A DNA stretch of 64,000 nt from Streptomyces hundungensis (lineage in GTDB: Bacteria; Actinomycetota; Actinomycetes; Streptomycetales; Streptomycetaceae), in contig NZ_CP032698.1 of the NCBI RefSeq assembly GCF_003627815.1, positions 6,572,001 to 6,636,000 of the forward strand, in the 5' to 3' direction. Position numbers and translations under genes: made by a program. The notes below the pieces were generated by a model, which did no database searches, had not been told where the DNA came from, and worked only from the letters and a program-made list of their open reading frames with translations. This document shows positions 8,126 to 16,129 of this stretch, in pieces. Position 1 is the stretch's first letter. Every line of letters begins with the position of its first letter.

Positions 8126-9934
8126 CTATCCTGCCTCGTCCTCGCCGTCCGGCTCCAGTGCGCAGGCGGTGGCGACCAGGCCGATGTGGCTGAAGGCCTG
8201 CGGAAAGTTGCCGAGATGGCGCTCGGCCCCGGGGTCGTACTCCTCGGCGAGCAGCCCCACGTCGTTGCGCAGGGTGAGGAGCCGCTCGAACAGGTCCCGT
8301 GCCTCCTTCACCCGGCCGGTCAGGCGCAGCGCGTCCGCCAGCCAGAACGAGCAGACCAGGAAGGTGCCCTCGTCGCCGGGGAGCCCGTCCACGGTCGTGT
8401 CGTCGGTGCTGTAGCGGCGTACGAAACCGCTGCCGCCGAGCTCGGCGGCGACCGCGTCGACGGTACCCACCACGCGTGGATCGTCCGGCGGCAGGAAGCC
8501 GACCCGGGGGATGAGCAGGGTGGCCGCGTCCAGCTCCTGCGAGCCGTACGCCTGGGTGAAGGTGTTGCGGACCGGGTCGAAGCCCTTCTCGCACACCTCC
8601 CGGTGGACCTCGTCGCGCATCTTGCGCCAGCGCGCGGCGTCCCCGCGCAGCTCCGGTTCCGCCTCCAGGGTGCGGACCGCGCGGTCGGCGGCCACCCAGG
8701 CCATCACCTTGGAGTGGACGAAGTGCCGGCGCGGCCCGCGCACCTCCCACAGGCCTTCGTCGGGTTCGCGCCACCGCGCCTCCAGGAAGCCGAGCAGACT
8801 GAGCTGGAGGTTCCAGGCGTGGGACTCGCTGTGCAGACCCGCCTGGCGCGCCAGATACAGCGAGTCGATGACTTCCCCGTACACATCGAGCTGGAGCTGC
8901 TCGACGGCCGCGTTGCCGATCCGTACCGGCGCGGATTCCAAGTGGCCTTTCAGCCACGGCAGTTCGACCTCGGGGAGCCTGCGCTCGCCCGACAGGCCGT
9001 ACATGATCTGGAGGTCGGCGGGGTCCCCGGCGACGGCGCGCAGCAGCCAGTCACGCCACTGCGCCGCCTCGTCCAGATAGCCGGCCGAGAGCAGCGCTTC
9101 GAGGGTGAGGGTGGAGTCGCGCAGCCAGCAGTAGCGGTAGTCCCAGTTGCGGATGCCGCCGAGCTCTTCGGGCAGCGAGGTGGTGGGGGCCGCCACGATG
9201 CCGCCGGTGGGGGCGAAGGTGAGCGCCTTGAGGGTGATCAGGGAGCGGATCACGGCTTCCCGGTAGGGCCCCTGGTAGCGGCAGCGGGCCGCCCACTCCC
9301 GCCAGTCGGCGAGGGACTGCTCCAGCGCCTCGTGCGGGTCGATGAGGTCGGGGCGCGGTTCGTGCGAGGGGTGCCAGGTGAGGACGAAGGCGACCTTCTC
9401 CCCTTTGTCGACGGTGAACGAGGAGCGCGTACTCATGTGCTGGCCCCACGTCTTGACCTCGGGTTCGCTGCGCAGCCACACCGAGTCGGGGCCCGCGATC
9501 GCCACCCGGTGCCCGTCCGAGCGCCGCATCCACGGCACCACATGGCCGTAGTCGAAGCGCAGCCGAAGGACCGACGACATCTCGACGGTGCCGCTGACCC
9601 CCTCCACGATGCGCACGACGTCGGGCGCCGTGTCGCGCTGCGGCATGAAGTCGATGACCTTCACCGTGCCGGAACGCGTCTCCCAGTAGGTCTCCAGGAT
9701 GAGCGAATCATCCAGATAGGCGCGCCGGGAACACTGCCCGAAGAGGCCGGCCTCGGTGGGGGCGATCCGCCAGTGGCCGTTGTCCTCGTCACCGAGCAGC
9801 GCGGTGAAGCAGGCGGCGGAGTCGAACCGGGGCAGACAGAGCCAGTCGACGGATCCGTCGCGGCCGACCAGGGCCGCGGTCTGGAGATCGCCGATGAGGG
9901 CGTAGTCCTCGATGCGTTGAGTACGTTGGGTCAC
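8126..9934 (-). CDS. Glycoside hydrolase family 15 protein (glucoamylase/trehalase type)
   Basis: This 602-aa protein has the GH15 pattern: an N-terminal beta domain beginning RIEDYALIGDLQTAALVGRD, RNWDYRYCWLRDSTLTLEAL at 262-281 at the start of the (alpha/alpha)6 barrel with a catalytic-acid region, and EEYDPGAERHLGNFPQAFSH near the C-terminus. No signal peptide is visible, so it acts in the cytoplasm. Bacterial members hydrolyse trehalose or alpha-glucans; trehalose is a plausible substrate here, but this is inferred. It is in a minus-strand run with SURF1 and the SDR gene. Confidence 0.9.
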   Translation of the reverse strand: MTQRTQRIEDYALIGDLQTAALVGRDGSVDWLCLPRFDSAACFTALLGDEDNGHWRIAPTEAGLFGQCSRRAYLDDSLILETYWETRSGTVKVIDFMPQRDTAPDVVRIVEGVSGTVEMSSVLRLRFDYGHVVPWMRRSDGHRVAIAGPDSVWLRSEPEVKTWGQHMSTRSSFTVDKGEKVAFVLTWHPSHEPRPDLIDPHEALEQSLADWREWAARCRYQGPYREAVIRSLITLKALTFAPTGGIVAAPTTSLPEELGGIRNWDYRYCWLRDSTLTLEALLSAGYLDEAAQWRDWLLRAVAGDPADLQIMYGLSGERRLPEVELPWLKGHLESAPVRIGNAAVEQLQLDVYGEVIDSLYLARQAGLHSESHAWNLQLSLLGFLEARWREPDEGLWEVRGPRRHFVHSKVMAWVAADRAVRTLEAEPELRGDAARWRKMRDEVHREVCEKGFDPVRNTFTQAYGSQELDAATLLIPRVGFLPPDDPRVVGTVDAVAAELGGSGFVRRYSTDDTTVDGLPGDEGTFLVCSFWLADALRLTGRVKEARDLFERLLTLRNDVGLLAEEYDPGAERHLGNFPQAFSHIGLVATACALEPDGEDEAG

Positions 9935-9964
9935 GCCAAGGCGTCTTCCCGGCCGGACAATTCG

Positions 9965-10756
9965 CTAAGCAGTCGCGGGCTCGGGCGCCACCACCGGCGC
10001 GGCGGCCGCGGCCTGGCGCTCCTGCTTCTCACGCCGTACGAGGATGAACCAGCCCACCGGCACCGCGGCCGAGAACAGCCACCACTGGACGGCGTACGCC
10101 ATGTGCGGGCCGATCGAACTGTCGTCGGGGGCCGGGATCAGCTCGGGGGAGCCGTCGACGGGTTCGGGCCCGGTCTGCTCGATGTAGCCGCCAAGGACGG
10201 TACGCCCGAGGGCCTTCGCCTGCTGGGCGCTGCTGATCAGCATGACCTGGCGGGGCGGCAGGCCCTTGACGTCCTTGATGCCGCTGGCCGCGGTGGTCTG
10301 GTCGGCCATCAGGCGGCCGGTGACGGTGACCTTTCCGGCGGGCGGCGGGGGGATCCTGGGGAAGGAGCTCTGGTTGCCGTTGTCGGCGATCCAGCCCCGG
10401 TTGACCAGTACGGTCGGGCCGCCACCGTCGAGGACGAACGGGGTGAGCACGTGGTAGCCGACCCGGCCGTCGGCCGCGGTCCTGCGCCGCACGACGACCT
10501 CGTGCGCGGTGTCGTAGCTGCCGGTGGCGGTGACCCGGCGCCAGTAGTCCGCGTGCGGGACGGTGTGGCCGGGGGAAGTGAGGTCGGTCACCGGGACCGG
10601 CCGGGACTTCAGGTTGTCGGCGATGATCGTGTTCTGGGCGACCTTGTGCTCGTGCCGGTGCAGCTGCCAGAAGCCCAGCTCGATCATCGTGGGGATGAGA
10701 GCCAGGGCCAGGAGGGTGACGAGCACCCACTGCCGGGACAACAGGAAGCGGTACAC
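9965..10756 (-). CDS. SURF1 family cytochrome oxidase assembly protein
   Basis: This 263-aa protein has the SURF1 topology: an N-terminal membrane segment (about 9-28) followed by FWQLHRHE, a periplasmic-side domain with VNRGWI, and a C-terminal membrane segment (AVQWWLFSAAVPVGWFILV, about 225-243). SURF1 helps assemble the haem a3-CuB centre of cytochrome c oxidase. The GTG at 10756 gives the family-typical MYRFLL start; a TTG five codons upstream is the alternative. Start selection lies inside a perfect inverted repeat (10754-10787), which may affect translation. The Ala/Pro-rich tail is low complexity. Confidence 0.88.
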   Translation of the reverse strand: MYRFLLSRQWVLVTLLALALIPTMIELGFWQLHRHEHKVAQNTIIADNLKSRPVPVTDLTSPGHTVPHADYWRRVTATGSYDTAHEVVVRRRTAADGRVGYHVLTPFVLDGGGPTVLVNRGWIADNGNQSSFPRIPPPPAGKVTVTGRLMADQTTAASGIKDVKGLPPRQVMLISSAQQAKALGRTVLGGYIEQTGPEPVDGSPELIPAPDDSSIGPHMAYAVQWWLFSAAVPVGWFILVRREKQERQAAAAAPVVAPEPATA

Positions 10757-10787
10757 CCCATGACCGTACAACTCGGGTCATGGGGTG
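10754..10787. promoter_or_regulatory. 12-bp perfect inverted repeat over the SURF1 start
   Basis: CACCCCATGACC (10754-10765) and GGTCATGGGGTG (10776-10787) are perfectly complementary, separated by 10 bases. The left arm contains the SURF1 start codon on the minus strand, so the repeat could be an operator or an RNA hairpin that hides the start. Confidence 0.5.
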
Positions 10788-10848
10788 CGCCGCGTGGGGT
10801 GGCGGGAAGTGCCGGGTGGGGCGGCGGGAAGGAGGGGGGAGGGGGTGG

Positions 10849-11082
10849 TCAGACCTTGTCGACGATGCCCGCCTTTCCCTCCGCGCGGGCGCAGTGCGCT
10901 CCGCAGTACCACGCGCCCTCGACCTCGACCCCCTGGCCGATGATCTGGACCCGGCAGTGTTCACAGATGGGCGCCATGCGGTGGATGGCGCACGAGAAGC
11001 AGTCGAAGACGTGCACCGCGCCCTGCGCGTGCACCTCGAAGGACATCCCGTAGTCGTTTCCGCAGACCTCGCAACGTGCCAT
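10849..11082 (-). CDS. Small multi-CxxC zinc-binding protein
   Basis: This 77-aa protein has four metal-ligand pairs: C4/C7, C28/C31, C40/C43 and C60 with H63/C64. This suggests two zinc-ribbon knuckles. It has no DNA-binding helix or membrane segment. Conserved small proteins of this kind occur in actinobacteria with no assigned function. It lies between the exonuclease and SURF1 on the same strand; the 54-base gap upstream and 92-base gap downstream leave operon membership open. Confidence 0.8.
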   Translation of the reverse strand: MARCEVCGNDYGMSFEVHAQGAVHVFDCFSCAIHRMAPICEHCRVQIIGQGVEVEGAWYCGAHCARAEGKAGIVDKV

Positions 11083-11135
11083 GCGCCACAGGGTGGGCTC
11101 TGGGCGGCGCGGGCGGTGGGCGCCGCGCCCGGCAC

Positions 11136-12110
11136 TCACCCGTCTGCCGGTGTCACGTCCCGCAGCAGTTGGGTGAAGGCGGCCTCGTCGACGACCGGCG
11201 TGCCGAACGACTTCGCCTTGACGGTCTTGGAGGTGGCCGAGTCGGGATCGTTGGTGACCAGCAGGCTGGTGAGGCGCGAGACGCTGGTCGCCACGTGCAG
11301 CCCCGCCTCGACGGCCCGGTCCTCCAGGAGCTCGCGGTCGACGGAGGTGTCGCCCGAGAACGCCACCCGCATGCCCTGCTTGAGCGGCCGGTCCGGCTCG
11401 TAGCGCCCCGGGTTGGGGTACGGGCAGGCGGGGCGTTTGCGCGAGGCGCGCCAGGTGCCCGAGCCGCCGCGGTAGGAGGCCTGGTAGCCGATGCGGGGGG
11501 TCGCGGGGGATTCCGTCCACTCGGTGAGCGGGCGGCATTCGAGCAGCGGCAGACGCACCCCGCCGGCCGCCGCCGCGTGCAGGCTCGGCCGGAACGCCTC
11601 GGCAAGCACCCGCGCGTCGTCGAGCGCGTGGTGCGCGCGCTGCTGCACGACGCCGAAGTGCGCGGCGAGCGACTCCAGTTTGTGATTGGGCAGCGGCAGC
11701 GCCAGCTCCTTGGACAGGGCGATGGTGCACAGCCGCTGCTTGACCGGTGCGGTGCGGGTGGCCCGCGCGTACTCGCGGGCGATCATCTGCCAGTCGAAGA
11801 TCGCGTTGTGCGCGACCAGGACCCGTCCGTCGAGCCGCGCCGCGAACTCCTCGGCGACCTCCGGGAAGAGGGGGGCGCCTTCGAGCACGTCACTGGTCAG
11901 CCCGTGGATCCAGACCGGGCCGGGGTCGCGCTCGGGGTTGACCAGGGTGTACCAGTGGTCCTCGACGTTGCCCTGCGCGTCGAGCCGGTAGACGGCAGCC
12001 GAGATTATCCGGTCGTCGCGGGCGAGGCCGGTGGTCTCGACGTCGACGACCGCGTACCCCGGTGGGTAGGCGGTCGGCCACGTCGCTGCTGTCGTCAGGT
12101 CGTCGAGCAT
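11136..12110 (-). CDS. DEDDh family 3'-5' exonuclease with C-terminal BRCT-like domain
   Basis: This 324-aa protein has the four DnaQ-type exonuclease motifs: VVDVETTGL (about 21-29, Asp and Glu ligands), HNAIFDW (about 98-104) and HHALDDA (about 161-167, His and Asp). The C-terminal 90 residues (GMRVAFSGDTSVDRELLEDRAVEAGL...) fit a BRCT-like fold. Such proteins degrade single strands in DNA repair or turnover. The ATG at 12110 (MLDDLTTAATWP) is the family-typical start. The upstream gap of about 300 bases should hold its promoter. Confidence 0.88.
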   Translation of the reverse strand: MLDDLTTAATWPTAYPPGYAVVDVETTGLARDDRIISAAVYRLDAQGNVEDHWYTLVNPERDPGPVWIHGLTSDVLEGAPLFPEVAEEFAARLDGRVLVAHNAIFDWQMIAREYARATRTAPVKQRLCTIALSKELALPLPNHKLESLAAHFGVVQQRAHHALDDARVLAEAFRPSLHAAAAGGVRLPLLECRPLTEWTESPATPRIGYQASYRGGSGTWRASRKRPACPYPNPGRYEPDRPLKQGMRVAFSGDTSVDRELLEDRAVEAGLHVATSVSRLTSLLVTNDPDSATSKTVKAKSFGTPVVDEAAFTQLLRDVTPADG

Positions 12111-12406
12111 GGTCACAGAGAATACGGGCCCGCACTGACAGCGCGGGCCGCGCCCGGGGTCGTGACGGGGCGCACGGGGTCGGCTCCCGCCGGGCCGGGT
12201 GCCCCAACTGGCGCCCGGAACAGCCGATATGGGTGGCCGACGGACCGCGCGGAAGCCACCCCCTCGGGTGTCGGGATGAGGGCCGGGCCACACCACCCGG
12301 CGGCCCGGGGGCGGTCGGGACGAGCCCCGCGCGCCCCTCTCGTCCGCTCGCGCACCCTCTCGTCCGCTCGCGCAGCCTCTTTCTCTCGCTCGCGAATCCC
12401 CTCTCC
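12111..12406. other. Non-coding gap with short direct repeats
   Basis: No gene is supported here. CTCTCGTCCGCTCGCGCA-type sequence occurs twice in tandem near 12337-12374, with a third degenerate copy. The exonuclease promoter is expected near 12111-12200, but I could not identify clear hexamers. Confidence 0.4.
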
Positions 12407-13033
12407 TCACGCCCGCGGGTCTACGAGCAGTCCCGCCACGAGGGCCTTGACCGAGTCGTCGAACAAGCGGTCCTGGTCCACCGGTGTGCCGAGGGCGCGG
12501 GCCAGCGCCGGGTCCTGTTCGGCCGCGGCCGCGTGCCACAGCTCCTCCTCGGCCGGGCGCTGGAGGGGTGCGCGCTCCCGGTTGCGCTCGACCAGGACGT
12601 ACCCCACCACCTGGAACTGGACGGCCCGCACCGCCTGGGCCGCGCGCGCTCCGCGCAGCCCCGCCGCGTGCATCTCGTGGACCAGGGCCTGCTGGGCGGG
12701 GAGGAACATCCGCTCGGTCAGACCGCGTTCGTGCACCATCGCGATCAGATGCGGGCGGGTGCGCAGCTCGCGGCGCAGGGTGCGCGCGACCGACATCACC
12801 CGCGCGGCCGGGGTGTGCCCGCGCGGCTCGATCTCGCCCAGCTCCTCGACGGTCCGCTCGACCAGCGCGTCCAGGAGCGACTCGCGGTTGCCGACGTGCC
12901 AGTAGATCGAGGTGACCGCCGTGCCGAGTTCGGCGGCGAGCGCCCGCATGGTGAGGGCGGCCGGGCCGTGCCGTCTGACCAGGGATCCGGCCGCGAGCAG
13001 GACCTCCTCACGGGTGAGCGACGCGCGAGTCAT
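12407..13033 (-). CDS. TetR family transcriptional regulator
   Basis: This 208-aa protein has an N-terminal TetR helix-turn-helix: LTREEVLLAAGSLVRRHGPA then ALTMRALAAELGTAVTSIYWHVGNRESLLDALVE (about 24-57), followed by a helical ligand-binding domain. It is divergent from the decarboxylase/SDR/amidohydrolase genes, and the shared 111-bp gap contains a 15-bp palindrome at 13091-13105. It therefore probably represses that operon, and perhaps itself, with an operon metabolite as inducer. The ATG at 13033 has GGGAG eight bases upstream. Confidence 0.88.
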   Translation of the reverse strand: MTRASLTREEVLLAAGSLVRRHGPAALTMRALAAELGTAVTSIYWHVGNRESLLDALVERTVEELGEIEPRGHTPAARVMSVARTLRRELRTRPHLIAMVHERGLTERMFLPAQQALVHEMHAAGLRGARAAQAVRAVQFQVVGYVLVERNRERAPLQRPAEEELWHAAAAEQDPALARALGTPVDQDRLFDDSVKALVAGLLVDPRA

Positions 13034-13090
13034 ATCTGACACTCCCTCAATTCTGTGGCCGCACGGCCCTTTACCCTTCGTCCGCCGCAG

Positions 13091-13105
13091 TGTAACTGTG
13101 TTACA
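13091..13105. promoter_or_regulatory. Probable TetR operator TGTAAC-TGT-GTTACA
   Basis: A perfect 6-3-6 inverted repeat lies between the divergent TetR gene (start 13033) and decarboxylase gene (start 13145). Operators of this TGTAAC/GTTACA type are common for TetR repressors. Its location suits control of both promoters. Confidence 0.65.
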
Positions 13106-13144
13106 GACCCCCCGAGGAGAACAGCCCGAGAAGGGTGGTACGAC

Positions 13145-13942
13145 ATGGCACGCGTACGGTACGGGGCGCGCACCGAGGCCGAGATCCAGGCCGCGCGCAC
13201 CGCGAGCTCCAAGCTCCCCGACATCTGGTCGACCGGTGTGGTGGCCGTCTGGGAGAGCGACCCCGACGCGGTCGCGGCGGTCCTTCCGCCGCCGCTGAAG
13301 CCCGCCGAACGTCCGCTGGTGCGGGCCAACATCAGCAAGGTCGACCTGCCCGGCTATCCGCTCGGCGCGGGCTCGGTGGCGGTCGCCGCCGTGCACGACG
13401 GGCAGGAGGGCTGGTATCCGCTGGTGATGCCGATGACCCATGAACGGGCCCTGATCGGCGGGCGCGAGGTGTTCGGCGAGCCCAAGAAGCTCGGCGAGGT
13501 GGTCGTCGAGCGGGACGGCCTGGTCGTCCGGGCCTCGCTCGCCCGGCACAACATCGCGTTCGTGGAGGTGCGCGGCGCGGTGGACGGCCCGCTGCCGCTG
13601 CCCGAGCCGACGACCAAGACCGACTTCTACTTCAAGTTCCTGCCCGCCGTGGACGGCGAGGGCTTCGACGCGGACCCCGTCCTCGTGCACTGCGTACGCA
13701 ACGAGAAGGTGCGCAAGCTGGAGAAGATCACCGGCGACGTGGTGCTGCGCGAGTCGATGTACGACCCCGTGGCCGATCTGCCGGTGCGCCGCGTCGTCGA
13801 GATCACCATCGGCGAGAAGACCACCGACCAGCGGGGCCGGGTGGCCGAACGCGTCAGCGCCCGGGCCCTGTTGCCCTACATCCACCAGCGCTACGACGAC
13901 CCCGCGCAGATCCTCGACGGGCCGCCCGAGGGGAGCGTCTGA
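13145..13942 (+). CDS. Acetoacetate decarboxylase family protein
   Basis: This 265-aa protein has the acetoacetate decarboxylase fold, with GREVFGEPKKLGEV at 106-119. K114/K115 match the Lys-Lys pair whose first Lys forms the Schiff base in the clostridial enzyme (E-x-P-K-K context). The substrate is probably a beta-keto acid or related compound rather than acetoacetate itself; many homologues catalyse other reactions. It is the first gene of a four-gene operon, and the SDR gene starts 2 bases after its stop. It is presumably controlled by the divergent TetR. Confidence 0.86.
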   Translation: MARVRYGARTEAEIQAARTASSKLPDIWSTGVVAVWESDPDAVAAVLPPPLKPAERPLVRANISKVDLPGYPLGAGSVAVAAVHDGQEGWYPLVMPMTHERALIGGREVFGEPKKLGEVVVERDGLVVRASLARHNIAFVEVRGAVDGPLPLPEPTTKTDFYFKFLPAVDGEGFDADPVLVHCVRNEKVRKLEKITGDVVLRESMYDPVADLPVRRVVEITIGEKTTDQRGRVAERVSARALLPYIHQRYDDPAQILDGPPEGSV

Positions 13943-13944
13943 CC

Positions 13945-14829
13945 ATGGAGCTCGGGCAGGGGCAGGTCGCCGTCGTCACCGGCGCCGCGAGCGGGATCGG
14001 GCTCGCGATGGCCCGGCGGTTCGCCGCCGAGGGCCTCAAGGTGGTCCTCGCCGACGTGGAGGAGGGCGCCCTGGAGAAGGCGGCGGGGCGGTTGCGCGAG
14101 GACGGGGCCCAGGTGCTCGCCCGCGTCGTCGACGTCAGCGAACGGGACTCGGTGAGCGCGCTCGCGGACGCCGCGTACGACACCTTCGGCGCCGTGCACG
14201 TGCTGTGCAACAACGCGGGCGTCGGCTCCGGCGCCGAGGGCCGCATGTGGGAGCACGAGGTCAACGACTGGAAGTGGGCCTTCGCGGTCAATGTGTGGGG
14301 CGTCTTCCACGGCATCCAGGCCTTCGTGCCCCGCATGATCGCGGGCGGTGAGCCGGGGCGCGTCGTCAACACCTCGTCCGGGGACGGCGGGATCGCCCCG
14401 CTGCCCACCGCCTCCGTGTACGCCGTCACCAAGTCGGCGGTCGTCACCATGACCGAGTCCCTGTACGCGCATCTGAAGGCGGAGGGCGCCAGGGTGGGCG
14501 CCTCGGTGCTCTTCCCCGGCCCGCACATGCTGCGCACCGGACTGTGGGAGTCGCACCGCAACCGGCCCGAGCGGTACGCCAAGGAGCGCCCGCGCAGGAC
14601 CCCCTACCGCAGTCTCGACCAGTGGGAGGCCGCCATGAAGGCGGCCGGCCAGGAGATCGAGTTCACCCCGGTCGAGGCGGTGGCCGAGGAGGTCGTCGAC
14701 GGGATCCGCGCCGACCGGTTCTGGATGCTGCCCGCCGGCGAGCACAGCGACCGCCAGATCAGGGCCCGGTCGCAGTCGATGCTCGACCGGTCGAACCCGG
14801 GCTATCTGGAAAGCTTCATTCTGGACTGA
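13945..14829 (+). CDS. SDR family NAD(P)-dependent oxidoreductase
   Basis: This 294-aa classical-type SDR has TGAASGIG (about 12-19), NNAG (about 90-93) and SSGDGG...YAVTKSAV with catalytic Tyr and Lys near 158-162. A C-terminal extension of about 40 residues (ERYAKERPRRTPYRSLDQWEA) is longer than in FabG-type enzymes. It is translationally linked to the decarboxylase and followed by two amidohydrolases. It probably oxidises or reduces a hydroxy or keto group on the pathway intermediate. Confidence 0.88.
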   Translation: MELGQGQVAVVTGAASGIGLAMARRFAAEGLKVVLADVEEGALEKAAGRLREDGAQVLARVVDVSERDSVSALADAAYDTFGAVHVLCNNAGVGSGAEGRMWEHEVNDWKWAFAVNVWGVFHGIQAFVPRMIAGGEPGRVVNTSSGDGGIAPLPTASVYAVTKSAVVTMTESLYAHLKAEGARVGASVLFPGPHMLRTGLWESHRNRPERYAKERPRRTPYRSLDQWEAAMKAAGQEIEFTPVEAVAEEVVDGIRADRFWMLPAGEHSDRQIRARSQSMLDRSNPGYLESFILD

Positions 14830-14842
14830 CGAGGGACGTGCG

Positions 14843-16129
14843 ATGACAGCGCAGAACGACCCGTATCTGATCATCTCCTCCGACTGCCACGCCGGGCTCC
14901 CCACCGAGGAGTACCGGCCCTATCTGGACGCCCGCTTCCACCGGGAGTTCGACGAGTTCCTCGCGGGGCGCGAGCGCCGCCGCGAGGAGATGACCCGGCT
15001 CGGCGTACGCAACGAGGCCTTCGCCGACCGCTGGTTCAGCGACAACGAGCAAGGTTTGCGCGGCGGTTGGGACGCGGTGCAGCGCCTCAAGGAGCTCGAC
15101 GGCGACGGGGTGGCCGCCGAGGTCGTCTTCCCCGACGCGGACGCCGTCGACAGCCGCACCGCCGCCCCCTTCGGCGTGGGCCTCGGCCTCTCCGGCGACC
15201 AGGACCCCGACCTCGGCATGGCGGGCGCGCGGGCGCACAACCGCTGGCTCGCCGAGTTCGTCGGCCACAATCCCGAACGGCACTGCGGGGTGGCCCTGTT
15301 GCCCGTCACCGGCGAGGTCGACCGGGTGGTCGCAGAGATCCACCGGGCCAAGGAGTCCGGGCTCGGCGCGCTGATGATCCCCTCGATGTGGGTGGACAAG
15401 GCGCCCTACCACGACCGCCGCTACGACCCCGTCTGGGCGGCGGCCGCCGAGACCGGCATGCCCCTGGTGACCCACTCGGGCGCGGCCCCGCGCCACGAGT
15501 ACGGCGACCACCTGGGGATCTACGTCAGCGAGGTGACCTGGTGGCCGGCGAGGCCGCTGTGGTTCCTGCTGTGGTCCGGGGTCTTCGAACGCCACCCGGG
15601 GCTGAAATTCGGGGTGGCGGAGTCGGGTTGCTGGTGGCTGCCCAATCTGCTGTGGTTCATGGACCGGCTCTACCTCGGCGCCCACGGCGGCAAGAAGCTC
15701 TCCCCGTTCGCCGAGCTGAAGCGGCCGCCGAGCGAGTACCTGGACCGCCAGCTCTTCATCTGCGCCACCAACACCAAGCGCCGCGAACTGGCCCAGCGCT
15801 ATGAGATCGGCGTCGACAACATCCTGTGGGGCTCCGACTTCCCCCACCCGGAGGGCACCTGGCCCCGTACCCGGGAGTGGCTGAAGAGCACCTTCCATGA
15901 CATTCCGGTCACCGAGACCCGCCGGATGCTGGGCCTCGCGGCCGCCGAGGTGTTCGGCTTCGACACCGGCAAGCTCGCGCCGATCGCCCGCCGGATCGGG
16001 CCGACCCCGGCCGAACTCGGCCAGCCGGAGGACCAGTTGGCGGTGGAGGCGTCCTGGGCGCGCTCGCGCGAGGTGGGCCGCCACTGGCTGACCGAACACG
16101 ACTTCCCGGTCCTCGGGGTGACGCGATGA
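14843..16129 (+). CDS. Amidohydrolase family (COG2159-type TIM barrel) protein 1
   Basis: This 428-aa protein starts ISSDCHAGLP, the DxH metal motif that replaces HxH in ACMSD-like amidohydrolases. It has VTHSGAAPRH near 210 and ILWGSDFPHPEGTWP near 328-342 with the late Asp ligand. Family members are metal-dependent decarboxylases or hydrolases of aromatic and related acids. It is clearly paralogous to the next gene and overlaps it by 4 bases (ATGA). The substrate is not evident. Confidence 0.86.
   Translation: MTAQNDPYLIISSDCHAGLPTEEYRPYLDARFHREFDEFLAGRERRREEMTRLGVRNEAFADRWFSDNEQGLRGGWDAVQRLKELDGDGVAAEVVFPDADAVDSRTAAPFGVGLGLSGDQDPDLGMAGARAHNRWLAEFVGHNPERHCGVALLPVTGEVDRVVAEIHRAKESGLGALMIPSMWVDKAPYHDRRYDPVWAAAAETGMPLVTHSGAAPRHEYGDHLGIYVSEVTWWPARPLWFLLWSGVFERHPGLKFGVAESGCWWLPNLLWFMDRLYLGAHGGKKLSPFAELKRPPSEYLDRQLFICATNTKRRELAQRYEIGVDNILWGSDFPHPEGTWPRTREWLKSTFHDIPVTETRRMLGLAAAEVFGFDTGKLAPIARRIGPTPAELGQPEDQLAVEASWARSREVGRHWLTEHDFPVLGVTR

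Noticed and set aside
8186..11053. 955-aa open frame on the plus strand opposite the GH15 and SURF1 genes
   Set aside because: It is antisense to genes with clear family motifs; such long shadows arise from high third-position GC. Its Gly/Arg/His/Glu-rich translation has no domain.
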